DNA from: Marinithermus hydrothermalis DSM 14884
GTDB taxonomy: Bacteria > Deinococcota > Deinococci > Deinococcales > Marinithermaceae
Assembly: GCF_000195335.1 (NCBI RefSeq)
Contig: NC_015387.1
Location: 496,001 to 560,000 of the forward strand
Direction of reading: 5' to 3'
Length of the DNA: 64,000 bases
Below the pieces are notes generated by a model. That model saw only the letters and a program-made list of their open reading frames with translations, searched no databases and was not told where the DNA came from. A program made the translations under genes and the position numbers. Shown one piece after another: positions 15,708 to 24,739 of this stretch. The first letter of the stretch is position 1. Each line of letters opens with the position of its first letter.

Positions 15708-16883
15708 GGCTGCAAAGACCAGCAGCAAGAGGTTCAACGCGACGATGATCGCTGCGCTCACCCAGGCGAGGAGCTTCACCCAGAAGGGGTTGGTGAGAGG
15801 GCCCATGAGGTTGGGGTCCGAGGTGAAACGGACCAGAGGGATCACGGAAAACGGCAGCTGCATGGACAGGATGACCTGGGAGAGGACGAGCAGGGTGACC
15901 GGGCGCACCGAGAGGAAGACCGCGACGACGGCGGGGGCCATGGTGAGGAGGCGGATCATGAGGCGCAGTAGGGCCCTGTTACGCACCCGGATGTTGAGGA
16001 ACCCCTCGAAGACCACCTGTCCGGCCAGGGTGCCCGTGGTGGAGCTGGAGATGCCGGAGGCGAGCAGCGCGATGGCGAAGGTGAGGGCCGCGGCCTTGCC
16101 GAGCAGCGGTGCGAGGGTTAGGTAAGCCTGGTCGATCTCGGTCACGAGGAGGCTGTTTTCGTGGAAGACTGCGGCGGCCATGACCAGAATGGCCCCGTTG
16201 ACCAGCCAGGCGGCGCCAAGCGCGCCCACCGTGTCTATGATGCTCCACTTCAGGATCCGGGCCTTGGTGTCGGGGGTGGAAAGCCGCGTCTTGACCTGGG
16301 CGGAGTGCAGGAACAGGTTGTGCGGCATGACCGTGGCCCCCAGGATGCCCATGGCGATAAACAGGGCGGTCGTGCTCCTTAGGATCTCGCCGTTGGGTAC
16401 GAAGGCGTGGTAGGCGACCTGAGCGAGGTCGGGCTGCGCGAGGAGGATCTCGATGACGTAGGCGAGGCCGATGGTGATCACGAACGCCAGGATCGTGAGC
16501 TCCACCCAGCGGAACCCGAAACGCTCGAGCCACAGGATCAGCAGCACGTCGAAGACGGTGAGGAGCACCGCGAGGGTGAGCGGAATCCCGAAGAGCAGGT
16601 TGAGGGCGAGGGCGACCCCCATGAACTCCGCGAGGTCCGTGGCCATCATGGCCACGAAGGCGGTGATGAAGAGAAACCGGGCCACGGCGGGACGGTAGCG
16701 CTCCCGCATCATCTGGGCCAGGTCCCGTCCGGTGGCGATGCCGAGCTTGGCGGCGAGGACCTGCATCAGCACGGCGATGGCGCTCGAGAGGGTGACGACC
16801 CACAAGAGGGCGTACCCGTATCGGCTGCGGGTCATGTAAAAAACTCGGTTGAGTAAGAGGGGAGCCCTTAGTCTGGTTCTGCC

Positions 16884-18035
16884 ATGAAGCCGACTGAGGA
16901 CTCCCCGAGCTCCATCGTACCCTGTCCCCACTGCGGAGCCACCCGTGAGGAGAGCGGGGGCTACCGCAGACGCAAGCTGCGCACCTTTCGGGGCATCCAG
17001 GAAGTCAGAGTCAAACGGATCCGCTGCGCCCAATGCAAGCGCCAGAAACGAGCTCTCTACCCGGAGGACTGCCCTAGAAGCCGCTGGTACGCGATCTCCA
17101 TCCAGGAGCACTTCCTCATCCTCGCAAGCCATCGCGCCCCTGAAAGCGTCCAAAACGATCTCGCCAAGAACCTGGGCTTCCCCCTCACCCGTCCCACCCG
17201 CCTCCGCTGGCTCAGGTCCGCGGGGGCCAGGGCCAAACGGCTCCTTCAGCGGGAGAACCGTCTTCTCCGAGGGCGGGTGTACTGGGGGAGTGTGGATGAA
17301 TGGGCCTTTGGCCGGGGCCCCAAGGGGTACGGGTACCTTTACTTTGAGGCTTGGACGGGTTGCCCGCTGTGGGGAGACCTTGGCCATCGGCGGCGTTACG
17401 AGCGGGTGCGGGAGCTCCTTTGGAGGTTACCTCCAAGGCTGGGGGTGGTTTCGGACGGGGCGCAGGAGGTAGGGGAGGCGTTGGGCTGGTTGGGGCGGAG
17501 GCTGCTTTGGGCCCGGTGCGCTTTCCACCTGATGCGGGAGGTACGGGCCAAGGTGGACCGGAAGGCGTGGGGGGAGATACGGGAGGGTCTGAGGGTGCTG
17601 CGGGGGCTTGGGGCCTGGGGGAGAGGGGAGGCGTTCTTTTGGAAGGAGCTTCTGCCCCGGTGGGGTAAGGCCTTGGAGGGCTGGGTGCGGGCTTGGGAGG
17701 GGTTGCAGGAGGCTTGGGGGGCCGAGGTACCGCCTCCTTGGACAAACAACGTGGCGGAGGTAGGGCATGGGCGATTGTGGCGGCGGCGCAGGCGGAGGGT
17801 GTTGCGGAGCCTGGAGGTGGGGGAATCCTGGTTGATGGTGGGGCTTTACCGGATGCGGCATCGGCGGATTGGGGAAAAGAGCCCCTGGGAAAGGCTTACG
17901 GGAACTCTTTCCCCAGAGTGCTGGTGGAGGCCCCTGGTGGGGAGGATAAAAGGGTCAACTCAAAACTTGCACCTCCCGCATATCCCGCATAAACCTTCAC
18001 CCCCTCCCCCCGGCGGCCAGAGACCCAGGGCATAG
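16884..18035 (+). CDS. MULE/ISL3-like transposase, 3' end altered
   Basis: 383 residues as now read. The N-terminus is a zinc ribbon (CPHCGATREESG and IRCAQCKRQ). The core has likely DDE residues in GSVDEWAFG, GVVSDGAQEV and NNVAEVGHGR, with the MULE-type CAFHLMREV between them. The nested IS701-like insertion lies within its last codons: the original protein would end IKGSTDFFT inside the right terminal repeat, whereas now about 32 foreign residues follow IKGST. The catalytic core is intact, so it could still act on its ends if the tail is tolerated. Confidence 0.8.
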   Translation: MKPTEDSPSSIVPCPHCGATREESGGYRRRKLRTFRGIQEVRVKRIRCAQCKRQKRALYPEDCPRSRWYAISIQEHFLILASHRAPESVQNDLAKNLGFPLTRPTRLRWLRSAGARAKRLLQRENRLLRGRVYWGSVDEWAFGRGPKGYGYLYFEAWTGCPLWGDLGHRRRYERVRELLWRLPPRLGVVSDGAQEVGEALGWLGRRLLWARCAFHLMREVRAKVDRKAWGEIREGLRVLRGLGAWGRGEAFFWKELLPRWGKALEGWVRAWEGLQEAWGAEVPPPWTNNVAEVGHGRLWRRRRRRVLRSLEVGESWLMVGLYRMRHRRIGEKSPWERLTGTLSPECWWRPLVGRIKGSTQNLHLPHIPHKPSPPPPGGQRPRA

Positions 18036-19150
18036 AGCTCCCGCAGGGCGACCTGCACCACGAGCTCAGGCAAGAGAACCCGCGCCGCCCGCTCCCTGGC
18101 CTCCCGCCAGCTTCCTTCCCCCTCCATGCCCACCCAGTGGGCCAACAGGTAGGCCAGAAGGGAAAGCACCAGAAAACGGTGCACCCCCAAAGCCGTCCGC
18201 TGCCCAAACTGCCCCAGGGAGAACTCGCTTTTCGCGGCGCGGAAGAAGTGCTCTATGGCAAACCGCCTCTTTCCCCAAGTGAGCGCCGTCCGGGGCGTGG
18301 CGGGAAAGGTGGCCACCACGTACCGCCACTCCCAGCCCCCTTGGGGCAGGGGGTAGCGGTACCAGGCCACCCAGACCGGGAAGGAAAGCCCCCAAAGGTA
18401 GACCCGGCTCCCCTGCCGCCTGAGGTCCCCAAGCCTCCCCCCTTCCCGCAGCCTCCGGTCCCGCCGCATCCCCACCACCGCTTCAAAACCCAACCGCTTC
18501 ACCCCGAAAAGGAACCGGGTGGTGCCAAAGGCCGCATCCGCGGCCACCCGTATCCGGAAGGCCCGGCGCATCCAGGGGGGCAGAGAGGCCAGGAGGCTTA
18601 GGGCCAGGCGGGAGAGGGCCTTCTCCCCCTTGCCCCGCCAGAGGCGGTAGGCCCAAGGGATGCGGAGGTCTCCGTAGACGAGGTAGAGGACCACCAGATG
18701 GAGTCCCCACTTGCCGTGAAAAAAGGAGAGGGGCAGGGCCTGGAAACGGCCCCGCTTCTCCAGAGTGACTAGGTCCAGGACCACCAGGAGACGGGGCTTG
18801 GGGCCTTTTTTCTTTCTGGCCCGGTCCAGGGCTTTCTCGGCCTCTTTTCTTGCCAGGCGGATGAGAGCGCGGGTGGGCCAGGGGTAGCGGTTGAGGAAGC
18901 GAGAGAGGGCGGAGGGGGACTTGACCTGGCTGTGCTGGGGTCTGGCCTTGCCGTGGCCGTGGAGGAGGAGCAAGAGCAGGGCCTTGAGGGATTCCTGGAG
19001 GTGGGGGCTTGGCAAAAGGGCCAGGAGGGTCCAAAGTAGGGACAGGGCCGCTTGGGTCATGGCACCCGTCATCAGACGGGAAACCAGCGGCCCCTTTCAA
19101 GTGGTCCTGGCGCATAGGTATCCCCAGGGTGCATAAGTGCAAGTTTTGAG
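17959..19150. mobile_element. IS701-like insertion sequence, copy 1
   Basis: 1192 bp, with ends CTCAAAACTTGCAC as perfect 14-bp inverted repeats and a 4-bp duplication TCAA (17955-17958 and 19151-19154). It lies 20 bp inside the right end of the outer IS and differs from copy 2 (59742-60933) by one noticed base, at 18050-18053, so the transposition is recent. Confidence 0.9.
17960..19072 (-). CDS. IS701/IS4-type transposase, copy 1
   Basis: 370 residues. DDE positions are in VVLDLVTLEK, AADAAFGT and AIEHFFRAAKSEFSLGQ, the last being the Y/H-R-E-K block of the IS4/IS701 group. The stop codon lies inside the terminal repeat, one base from the element end, so nothing is truncated and the protein should be functional. 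It reads VVQVALRE where copy 2 reads VVQLALRE. Confidence 0.9.
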   Translation of the reverse strand: MTGAMTQAALSLLWTLLALLPSPHLQESLKALLLLLLHGHGKARPQHSQVKSPSALSRFLNRYPWPTRALIRLARKEAEKALDRARKKKGPKPRLLVVLDLVTLEKRGRFQALPLSFFHGKWGLHLVVLYLVYGDLRIPWAYRLWRGKGEKALSRLALSLLASLPPWMRRAFRIRVAADAAFGTTRFLFGVKRLGFEAVVGMRRDRRLREGGRLGDLRRQGSRVYLWGLSFPVWVAWYRYPLPQGGWEWRYVVATFPATPRTALTWGKRRFAIEHFFRAAKSEFSLGQFGQRTALGVHRFLVLSLLAYLLAHWVGMEGEGSWREARERAARVLLPELVVQVALRELYALGLWPPGGGGEGLCGICGRCKF

Positions 19151-19304
19151 TCAACCGACTTTTTTACATGAGTCTCGGCTGCCGGCCTCGAGGGAGGTGG
19201 CCCAGTTGCCGGGGTCCATATACCCGACCGAGACCAGGAAGGCTGGTCCCAGGTAGAACCAGAAGGGGCGTTTGAGCGAGATCTCCGCGTTCACGTGGCA
19301 CCAC

Positions 19305-20474
19305 CTACCCTACGTTCACCAGGAACGCGGTGGTGTACATGACGGCAAGCCCTAAGGCGAAGCCGGCGAGGCTGGCGGGGGAGAGCCAACGGCCTTGGGT
19401 GGTGCGCGCCAGGTACGCGCCGACCTCGACGATGACCTGAAGGATCGCACCGGCCCCGATCCCGAGAAGGAGGGCGGCCCAGTGGGGGGCGAAGGCGAAC
19501 GCGCCAGCCCAGGTGCCGAGCACCGCGGGCAGACCCGCGAGCGCGGCGAGGCCCACGAAGTGCACGAGCCGCACCGGGTGGCGGGTGAGGGGGGCGGCGA
19601 TCCCGATCCCTTCGGTCAGGTTGTGCAGGGTGAAGCCCACGACGAGGAAGGCGCCGAGCGCGGCCTCGCCGGCGGCGAACGCCGCGCCGATCGCGAGCCC
19701 TTCGCCCAGGTTGTGCAGCCCGATACCGAACGCGAGGTACGTGGCCAGGCCGAGGCCCTCCGGGGCGCGGCCGCCGCGGCGGCCGAAGGCGAAGAGGGCG
19801 AGGAAGCTGAGGAGTGCGGCGAGCCAGACCAGGGGGGTGGCCTGGAAGGCCGCGGCCGCGCCTTCGGCGAGCTCGAGGCCTTCCTCGAGGGTGTCCACGA
19901 GGAGGAAGGCGAGGAGCCCCATGGTGAGCGCGAGGATGAAGCGCAGCCCGTGCGCGCGGAGCGTGCGGAGGTAGGGGTAGAACAACAGGCCCAGGCTGAC
20001 CGGGACCACCCCGACGTACAGGCCGAGGAGGGCGTAGGCTAGGACGCGCGCGGGCGTCCAGCGGGGGCTTTCCACGGCGACGGGGATCTCGTGCTCGAAG
20101 GTCATGCCGGTGCGGGTAACGAAGGTGATGAAGTGGGCCTCGCCCTCGACCCAGGGGTACGGGAGGGTGATCCAGGCGGTCTGGAGGCGGCCCAGGGGAC
20201 CGGGAGGGTCTTGGGTGAATTCCCAGTAGGCCCCGTCCACCTGGATTTGGGCAATCGTGAGAGGCTCGGACCCGTCGGCCCGCACCTTGAGGCGGATCCC
20301 GGTCTCGTCCAGGACGGTGCGCTCGACGGTGAGGGCCTCGAGGGGCGGGGCGGTGACGCCTAGGGGCTTGAGGGGGTCGGTGGTGAGGAAGAGGCCGAGC
20401 AGGCCGAGGAGGATGGCGAAGGGCAGGACGGCCCAGAGCCAGGTGTGGTGGGTTGGGGAGCGTTCCGGCATCAT
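19305..20474 (-). CDS. ZIP-family metal permease with an extra exported N-terminal domain
   Basis: 389 residues. The second half has the ZIP helices with two metal motifs, [12 protein letters not shown] and [12 protein letters not shown] (HNxxEG), which carry Fe, Mn or Zn into the cell. Before them come a signal anchor ([19 protein letters not shown]) and about 100 residues of beta-rich sequence ([17 protein letters not shown] to [11 protein letters not shown]), probably on the outer face; ordinary ZIP proteins lack this. Start and upstream stop share ATGA with the multicopper oxidase, so both should be made together. Metal choice is inferred from the operon as Fe or Mn. Confidence 0.82.
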   Translation of the reverse strand: MMPERSPTHHTWLWAVLPFAILLGLLGLFLTTDPLKPLGVTAPPLEALTVERTVLDETGIRLKVRADGSEPLTIAQIQVDGAYWEFTQDPPGPLGRLQTAWITLPYPWVEGEAHFITFVTRTGMTFEHEIPVAVESPRWTPARVLAYALLGLYVGVVPVSLGLLFYPYLRTLRAHGLRFILALTMGLLAFLLVDTLEEGLELAEGAAAAFQATPLVWLAALLSFLALFAFGRRGGRAPEGLGLATYLAFGIGLHNLGEGLAIGAAFAAGEAALGAFLVVGFTLHNLTEGIGIAAPLTRHPVRLVHFVGLAALAGLPAVLGTWAGAFAFAPHWAALLLGIGAGAILQVIVEVGAYLARTTQGRWLSPASLAGFALGLAVMYTTAFLVNVG

Positions 20475-21550
20475 TCGATCACCTCGAAGTTACCCATCCA
20501 GCCGAGCTCGGCGAACTCGGACTGGTGCGCGTGGAACATGTAGAGGCCCGGTTCGAACCCATTGAAGGAGAACTCGAGGATGCCGCGTTGGCCTTGGCAC
20601 TGCATGATGGTGTCCACGGTCTTGAGGGTGGGGGTGAGGGTGGTGCCGTGGTCGTAGTAGTCGAAGAAGTTGGCGTGGAGGTGGAAGGAGTTGATGGGGT
20701 CGAACTCGGTGGCGTTGATGAGGTAGATCCGGACCGGGCGGTCGCGCTCGATCCGGATGGGGCGTTTCATGTAGGCGTGCGCGACGGTGTTGACGGCGTA
20801 GACCTCGTTTTCCTCGTCGAAGTTGGTGTCGAAGCCGTTCATGACCATGACGAACTCCTGCCACGCCTGGTTTTCCGGGGTGCCCAGTAGGCGCGCGCGA
20901 GCGGCGGCCTGGTATTCGGGGTGGCGTTCGGGGTCGGGATCGATGATGAACGCGCCGTAAAGCCCCTTGTGGATGTGGCGTTTGAGGGGAATCGCGTGGC
21001 AGTGGTAGAGGTGGCAGCCGAAGGGGTAGGCGTCGAACTCGTAGGTGAAGGACTCCCCTGGGTAGATCATGCCGGGTCCGGTGCCGGGCACGCCGTCCAT
21101 CGAGGCGGGGTGGATGCCGTGGAAGTGAATGGTGTGCGGGTGGCTGCCCGCGTTGTGGAAGTGGACGCGCACGCGGTCCCCTTCCGTGACCCGGAGGGTG
21201 GGGCCGGGAACCTGGCCGTTATACGTCCAGGCGGGGAAGTAGACCCCTGGGGCGATCTCGATCTCCTTGTCGACCGCGACGATATTGAACTCGCGCAGGG
21301 TCTGGCCGCTAGGGAGTGTGGAGACCTCGCCGGTCTCCCAGTGGGTGAGGAACGCGTACGGGTCGAACCCGTTCTTTTCGTGGTCGACCTCGCCCACGGT
21401 GGTCATGCCGCCGTGGCGCGTCTGGTGGGTTCCTGGGGCCTGGGCGTGCCCTTCGTGGGCGAGGGCGAAGGGCCGGAGCAGCTGGGCGCCTAGGGCGCCG
21501 AGCCCGGCGAGAAGGCTGCCTTTCAGTAGGGCTCTCCGCGATCGGTTCAT
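20471..21550 (-). CDS. Tat-exported multicopper oxidase
   Basis: 359 residues. A twin-arginine signal (SRRALLKGSLLAGLGAL) predicts folded export with copper. Copper motifs in order: HTIHFHG, HLYHCHAIPLKRHIHKG (type 1 Cys and trinuclear His), FHLHANFF and MFHAHQSEFAELGW, in a two-cupredoxin-domain layout. Family members oxidise Fe(II), Mn(II), Cu(I) or phenols with O2, or reduce nitrite. Between a DtxR-type regulator and a ZIP permease, oxidation of Fe or Mn before uptake is the best guess. It overlaps both neighbours by 4 nt, so the three are translationally coupled. Confidence 0.87.
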   Translation of the reverse strand: MNRSRRALLKGSLLAGLGALGAQLLRPFALAHEGHAQAPGTHQTRHGGMTTVGEVDHEKNGFDPYAFLTHWETGEVSTLPSGQTLREFNIVAVDKEIEIAPGVYFPAWTYNGQVPGPTLRVTEGDRVRVHFHNAGSHPHTIHFHGIHPASMDGVPGTGPGMIYPGESFTYEFDAYPFGCHLYHCHAIPLKRHIHKGLYGAFIIDPDPERHPEYQAAARARLLGTPENQAWQEFVMVMNGFDTNFDEENEVYAVNTVAHAYMKRPIRIERDRPVRIYLINATEFDPINSFHLHANFFDYYDHGTTLTPTLKTVDTIMQCQGQRGILEFSFNGFEPGLYMFHAHQSEFAELGWMGNFEVIE

Positions 21551-22224
21551 GCTTCGTCCTCCGCGATCCAGAGCGACTTGGTGAGGGGGAGAGGCAGAAG
21601 GAAGCGCTCGCCTTGCACGCGGACGCGCAGCCCGTTCGCGCTGCGCTCCACAACCTCGACGCGCGCGCCGGGGATGAGGTGCAGGTGCGCGAGGAGGTTC
21701 AGGGTGTCCTTATCTTGGGCGGTGACCCGGATCAGCCGGCCCCCGCGCCCGGGGGGCAGGTCGGTGAGGGGGGTGAGGTCCGGGGTTTCGGGGAGGGAGA
21801 GGTCCGCGGTGGGGATGGGGTCCCCGTGCGGATCGTGCGTGGGGTGGCCGAGGAAGGCGGCGATGCGGGCCTCGAGCGCTTCGGAGATGTGGTGCTCGAG
21901 GCGTTCGGCCTCGTCGTGCACCTCGTCCCAGGAGTACCCGAGGGCCTCGGTGAGGTAGGCCTCGAGGAGGCGGTGATGGCGCAGGATCTCGAGCGCCACC
22001 TTTTCCCCGGCTTCGGAGAGGCGCACGCCGCGGTAGGCGGTGTACTCCACGAGCCCCAGCTCGGCGAGTTTTTTGAGCATGCCGGTGACCGAGGCGGGCT
22101 TGACCTGAAGGCGTTCGGCCAGGGCTTGGGTGGTGACGGTAGGCTCGGTCTCGCTGAGCAGGAGGATCTGCTTGAGGTAGTCTTCCTGGGCTTCGCTGAG
22201 CTGGGGCCGTTGGGTTTTAGTCAT
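21547..22224 (-). CDS. DtxR/MntR-family metal-dependent repressor
   Basis: 225 residues. N-terminal winged helix (ALAERLQVKPASVTGMLKKL), a dimerisation/metal region (HHRLLEAYLTEALGYSWDEVHDEAERLEHH, histidines and acids that bind Mn or Fe) and a C-terminal SH3-like FeoA domain. It should repress its own operon when metal is plentiful. The promoter upstream carries a DtxR-type palindrome between -35 and -10, and another over the start codon. Whether it senses Mn or Fe is not decided by sequence; mntH in the operon favours Mn. Confidence 0.9.
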   Translation of the reverse strand: MTKTQRPQLSEAQEDYLKQILLLSETEPTVTTQALAERLQVKPASVTGMLKKLAELGLVEYTAYRGVRLSEAGEKVALEILRHHRLLEAYLTEALGYSWDEVHDEAERLEHHISEALEARIAAFLGHPTHDPHGDPIPTADLSLPETPDLTPLTDLPPGRGGRLIRVTAQDKDTLNLLAHLHLIPGARVEVVERSANGLRVRVQGERFLLPLPLTKSLWIAEDEA

Positions 22225-22232
22225 GCCTAAAA
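22215..22232. promoter_or_regulatory. Palindrome over the regulator start codon
   Basis: TTTTAG-TCATGC-CTAAAA, 6-bp arms spanning the ATG of the DtxR-like gene. It resembles half of a DtxR box and could be a second operator. Confidence 0.35.
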
Positions 22233-22245
22233 CCTCCTCCTCTTA

Positions 22246-22274
22246 ATATTAGGTAAGACTAAAAATATTGTCAA
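22246..22274 (-). promoter_or_regulatory. Promoter of the metal operon with embedded DtxR-type box
   Basis: TTGACA (22269-22274), 17-nt spacer, TAATAT (22246-22251): an excellent sigma-A promoter on the minus strand. TTAGGTAAGACTAA (22249-22262) lies in the spacer and matches the TTAGGNTAGNCTAA half of DtxR/IdeR/MntR operators. An RBS (AGGAGGAGG) follows. Metal-loaded repressor here would block RNA polymerase. Confidence 0.75.
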
Positions 22275-22335
22275 CGTTAGGTCCTGCAAACATCTCGTTA
22301 TTACCGCGAAAATGAGGGGTATAGTAGCTGCGCTG

Positions 22336-22365
22336 ATGCGACGCAAGAAGTTTAGAGCTACCTAA
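22336..22365 (+). other. Possible 9-codon leader peptide and hairpin before prfA
   Basis: TATAGT (22320-22325) is followed by ATG 22336, encoding MRRKKFRAT and TAA. A GCCAGGA-C-TCCTGGC hairpin (about 22372-22386) with TTTGGG comes next, before prfA. This could be a leader/attenuator or chance. The rest of 22275-22418 shows nothing clear. Confidence 0.25.
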
Positions 22366-22418
22366 AAACCAGGCCAGGACTCCTGGCTTTGGGTGGTATC
22401 CTGAGGGAAGGGACGGAT

Positions 22419-23498
22419 ATGCTTGAGAAGCTGAAGCAACTGGAAACCGAGTACCAAGCCCTGGAGGCGCAGCTGGGAGATCCGGGCGTCCTCGCGGACC
22501 CCAAACGCTACCGCGAGCTCAGCCGTCGCTACGCGGAGCTGGGCGAGATCGTCCGCGTCTACCGCGAGTACACCAAGACCCTGGACGACCTCGAGCAGGC
22601 CCAAGCCCTCCTCGACGACCCCGAGCTCGGGGAGATGGCCCGCGCCGAAAAAGAAACGCTCGAGGCGCGGCGAGACGAGCTCGAGCGCGAACTCGAATTG
22701 CTGCTTCTCCCCAAGGACCCCGTGGACGCGAAGAACGCAATCGTCGAGATTCGCGCCGGAACCGGGGGGGAGGAGGCCGCGCTTTTTGCCGGGGACCTTT
22801 ACAACATGTACGTGCGCTACGCCGAACGGCTCGGCTACACGGTGGAGGTGCTGGACAGCCACCCCACCGACCTCGGCGGCTTCTCCAAGGTCGTCTTCCA
22901 GGTGAACGGCAGCGGGGCGTACGGGGTCTTCAAGTACGAGTCCGGCGTGCACCGCGTACAGCGCGTGCCCGCGACCGAGACCCAGGGACGCATCCACACC
23001 TCCACCGCGACCGTCGCGGTGCTGCCCGAGGCGGAGGAGGCGGACTTTGAGCTGGACATGTCCGAGATCCGCATCGACGTGCAGCGCGCCTCCGGCCCGG
23101 GTGGCCAAGGGGTGAACACCACGGACAGCGCTGTGCGGGTGGTGCACCTCCCCACCGGGATCATCGTGACCTGCCAGGACTCCCGCAGCCAGATCAAAAA
23201 CCGCGAGAAAGCCCTCACCATCCTGCGCAGCCGCCTCCTCGAGATGAAGCGCGCCGAGGAGGAAGCCAAGCTGCGCCGCACCCGCCTTGCACAGATCGGG
23301 ACCGGGGAACGCTCCGAGAAAATCCGCACCTACAACTTCCCCCAGTCCCGCGTCACCGACCACCGCATCCACTACACCACGCACAACCTCGAGGGCGTCC
23401 TCGCCGGCGAGCTGGAGGAGTTGACGAACGCCCTGAAGAAAGCAGACCAGGAACGCATGCTCGAGGAGCTGAACCAAGAGGCGCATGGACGGGCTTAG
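22419..23498 (+). CDS. prfA: Peptide chain release factor 1
   Basis: 359 residues. It contains the GGQ motif in [17 protein letters not shown], whose glutamine triggers peptide release in the ribosome, and the surrounding domain-3 signature; the stop-codon loop has the RF1-type P-A-T ([13 protein letters not shown]), which reads UAG and UAA. The ATG at 22419 has AGGGAAGGGA upstream; a TTG 30 nt earlier is less likely. The Nudix gene starts within its last 14 nt. Confidence 0.95.
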   Translation: MLEKLKQLETEYQALEAQLGDPGVLADPKRYRELSRRYAELGEIVRVYREYTKTLDDLEQAQALLDDPELGEMARAEKETLEARRDELERELELLLLPKDPVDAKNAIVEIRAGTGGEEAALFAGDLYNMYVRYAERLGYTVEVLDSHPTDLGGFSKVVFQVNGSGAYGVFKYESGVHRVQRVPATETQGRIHTSTATVAVLPEAEEADFELDMSEIRIDVQRASGPGGQGVNTTDSAVRVVHLPTGIIVTCQDSRSQIKNREKALTILRSRLLEMKRAEEEAKLRRTRLAQIGTGERSEKIRTYNFPQSRVTDHRIHYTTHNLEGVLAGELEELTNALKKADQERMLEELNQEAHGRA

Positions 23499-23964
23499 AC
23501 GCGAACTCCTGGTAGCCTCCGGAATCCTGATGGACTCGAGGGGACGGGTGCTGCTGGTCGCGAACGACTGGGGGCGGCGCGGGCGGGTGCGGTACACGCT
23601 ACCTGGGGGAGTGGTCGAGCCGGGCGAGACCGTGGTGGACGCGGTGGTGCGCGAGGTGCGCGAGGAGACCGGGCTGCGCGTGATGCAGATGGAGCACCTG
23701 GCCTACGTGGTCCAGGTTGAGGATAAGCGCAAACGCGAGCGCACCGTGGTCATGACCTTTAAGGTGCGTTGGGACGGCCTCCTGAACCCCCGCGACCCCG
23801 ACGGCCACATCGTCGAGGCTCGTTTTTTCGACCTGGAGGAGGTACGGGAGCGCCTCTCCACCCACACCCCCCTATCCGAACCCCTCCTCTACTACCTCGA
23901 GACCGGCTCGGCCGGGCGGTTCTACGCGTACACCGGATGGAGTACGCGCGGCCACCGGGTGTGA
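23485..23964 (+). CDS. Nudix hydrolase
   Basis: 159 residues. The Nudix box [24 protein letters not shown] is complete (Gx5Ex7REUxEExGU) and binds Mg to cut a diphosphate linked to another moiety X. Substrate could be an oxidised nucleotide, ADP-ribose or a coenzyme. It overlaps prfA by 14 nt and so is probably translated by coupling, but no functional link to termination is known. Confidence 0.92.
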   Translation: MDGLRRELLVASGILMDSRGRVLLVANDWGRRGRVRYTLPGGVVEPGETVVDAVVREVREETGLRVMQMEHLAYVVQVEDKRKRERTVVMTFKVRWDGLLNPRDPDGHIVEARFFDLEEVRERLSTHTPLSEPLLYYLETGSAGRFYAYTGWSTRGHRV

Positions 23965-24031
23965 GGCCGGACCGGGTATAGTGTTCCAAGCGAAACCGCC
24001 GGGCTGGTCCGGAATGCGGGGGGAGTGAGCC

Positions 24032-24730
24032 GTGGAGCACACGAGCGTGGAAGACCTGATGCGCGCAGGCCGTCTTGAAGAAGCCTTCGCCCGCGCGATG
24101 GCGGGTGAGGCGGGACCCATCGAGGCCATCCGGGCCGCGATGGACCTACGCGAACTCGTTTGGGCTAAACGCTACGCCGAGGCCCTGCGTTTCCTCGAGA
24201 TGGAACGCCGGACGCTGGAGCCATACCTGGACGTGGACCGGTTGGGCGCGGGCCTCGAGGCCTTTCGCGCCGGCGGTTCGGTCGAGGCGTACCTGGACGA
24301 CCCCCTCTTGGGCGGGGAGGCTTGGGTGCTCGAGGGACTCCGCCGCGTGGAGGCGGGGGATCTCGCTGGGGCGCGCGCGGCCTTCGAGCAGGCGGTGGCC
24401 CTGGACCCGCGCCACTACCGCGCCGTGACGAACCTCGCGAACACCTACCTCGAGGCGGGAGAGGTGGAGGAAGCGATCCGGCTCTACAGGAAAGCCATCA
24501 AGCTGAACGAAGCGTACCCTGAGGCCCACGAGAGCCTCGCTGCGGCGTACCGCAAGCAGGGCAAGCTGCACGAGTCCGTCACGCACTTCAAGCGCGCGCA
24601 GCGCCTCCGCCTGCGGCCCCGGCAGGGCCCCCGAACCGGAAAAGAACCGGCGCGCCCCGGGTTGTTCGGCGGTCGCTGGTGGGTTTGGATCATCCTGATT
24701 GTTGCGGCGTACCTGTTGTTGAACCGTTAG
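24032..24730 (+). CDS. TPR protein with C-terminal membrane anchor
   Basis: 232 residues, GTG start. TPR-like helix pairs run through the middle (AGARAAFEQAVALDPRHYRA, TNLANTYLEAGEVEEAIRLY, AIKLNEAYPEAHESLAAAY). A basic linker precedes one hydrophobic helix (WWVWIILIVAAYLLL) at the C-terminus, so the repeats should face the cytoplasm. TPRs bind partner proteins; no specific role can be assigned. The SDR gene follows 9 nt later. Confidence 0.8.
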   Translation: MEHTSVEDLMRAGRLEEAFARAMAGEAGPIEAIRAAMDLRELVWAKRYAEALRFLEMERRTLEPYLDVDRLGAGLEAFRAGGSVEAYLDDPLLGGEAWVLEGLRRVEAGDLAGARAAFEQAVALDPRHYRAVTNLANTYLEAGEVEEAIRLYRKAIKLNEAYPEAHESLAAAYRKQGKLHESVTHFKRAQRLRLRPRQGPRTGKEPARPGLFGGRWWVWIILIVAAYLLLNR

Positions 24731-24739
24731 GAGGCCCCC

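Larger units (their letters stand above)
16829..19174. mobile_element. MULE/ISL3-like insertion sequence carrying a nested IS
   Basis: It is flanked by 8-bp repeats TCGGCTGC (16821-16828 and 19175-19182). Terminal inverted repeats of about 24 bp share TCATGTAAAAAA and TCGGTTGA. Without the nested element it is 1150 bp. An 8-bp duplication and a zinc-ribbon transposase fit ISL3, but IS256-type features keep the family open. Confidence 0.85.
15696..19294 (-). pseudogene. mntH: Nramp Mn/Fe transporter mntH, interrupted by an IS
   Basis: The 5' part (19294 down to 19175, GTG start) encodes about 40 residues with the Nramp helix-1 motif MDPGN ([13 protein letters not shown], ending EAGSR). The 3' part (16828 down to 15696) resumes at SRYGYALLWVV and holds the remaining helices, including VMPHNLFLHSAQV, the conserved M-P-H region. 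Removing 16829-19174 and one 8-bp repeat gives an uninterrupted 414-residue frame, a normal MntH length. The gene lies 10 nt after the ZIP gene as the last member of the dtxR-mco-zip operon. As assembled it cannot make the full transporter, since the DPGN helix is separated from the rest. Confidence 0.93.

Noticed and set aside
16884-19072. One composite transposon with two cooperating transposases
   Set aside because: Separate inverted ends and separate target duplications (8 bp and 4 bp) show two independent nested elements.
22362-23597. 411-codon open frame opposite prfA
   Set aside because: Shadow of prfA; no domain, and it crosses the prfA/Nudix overlap.
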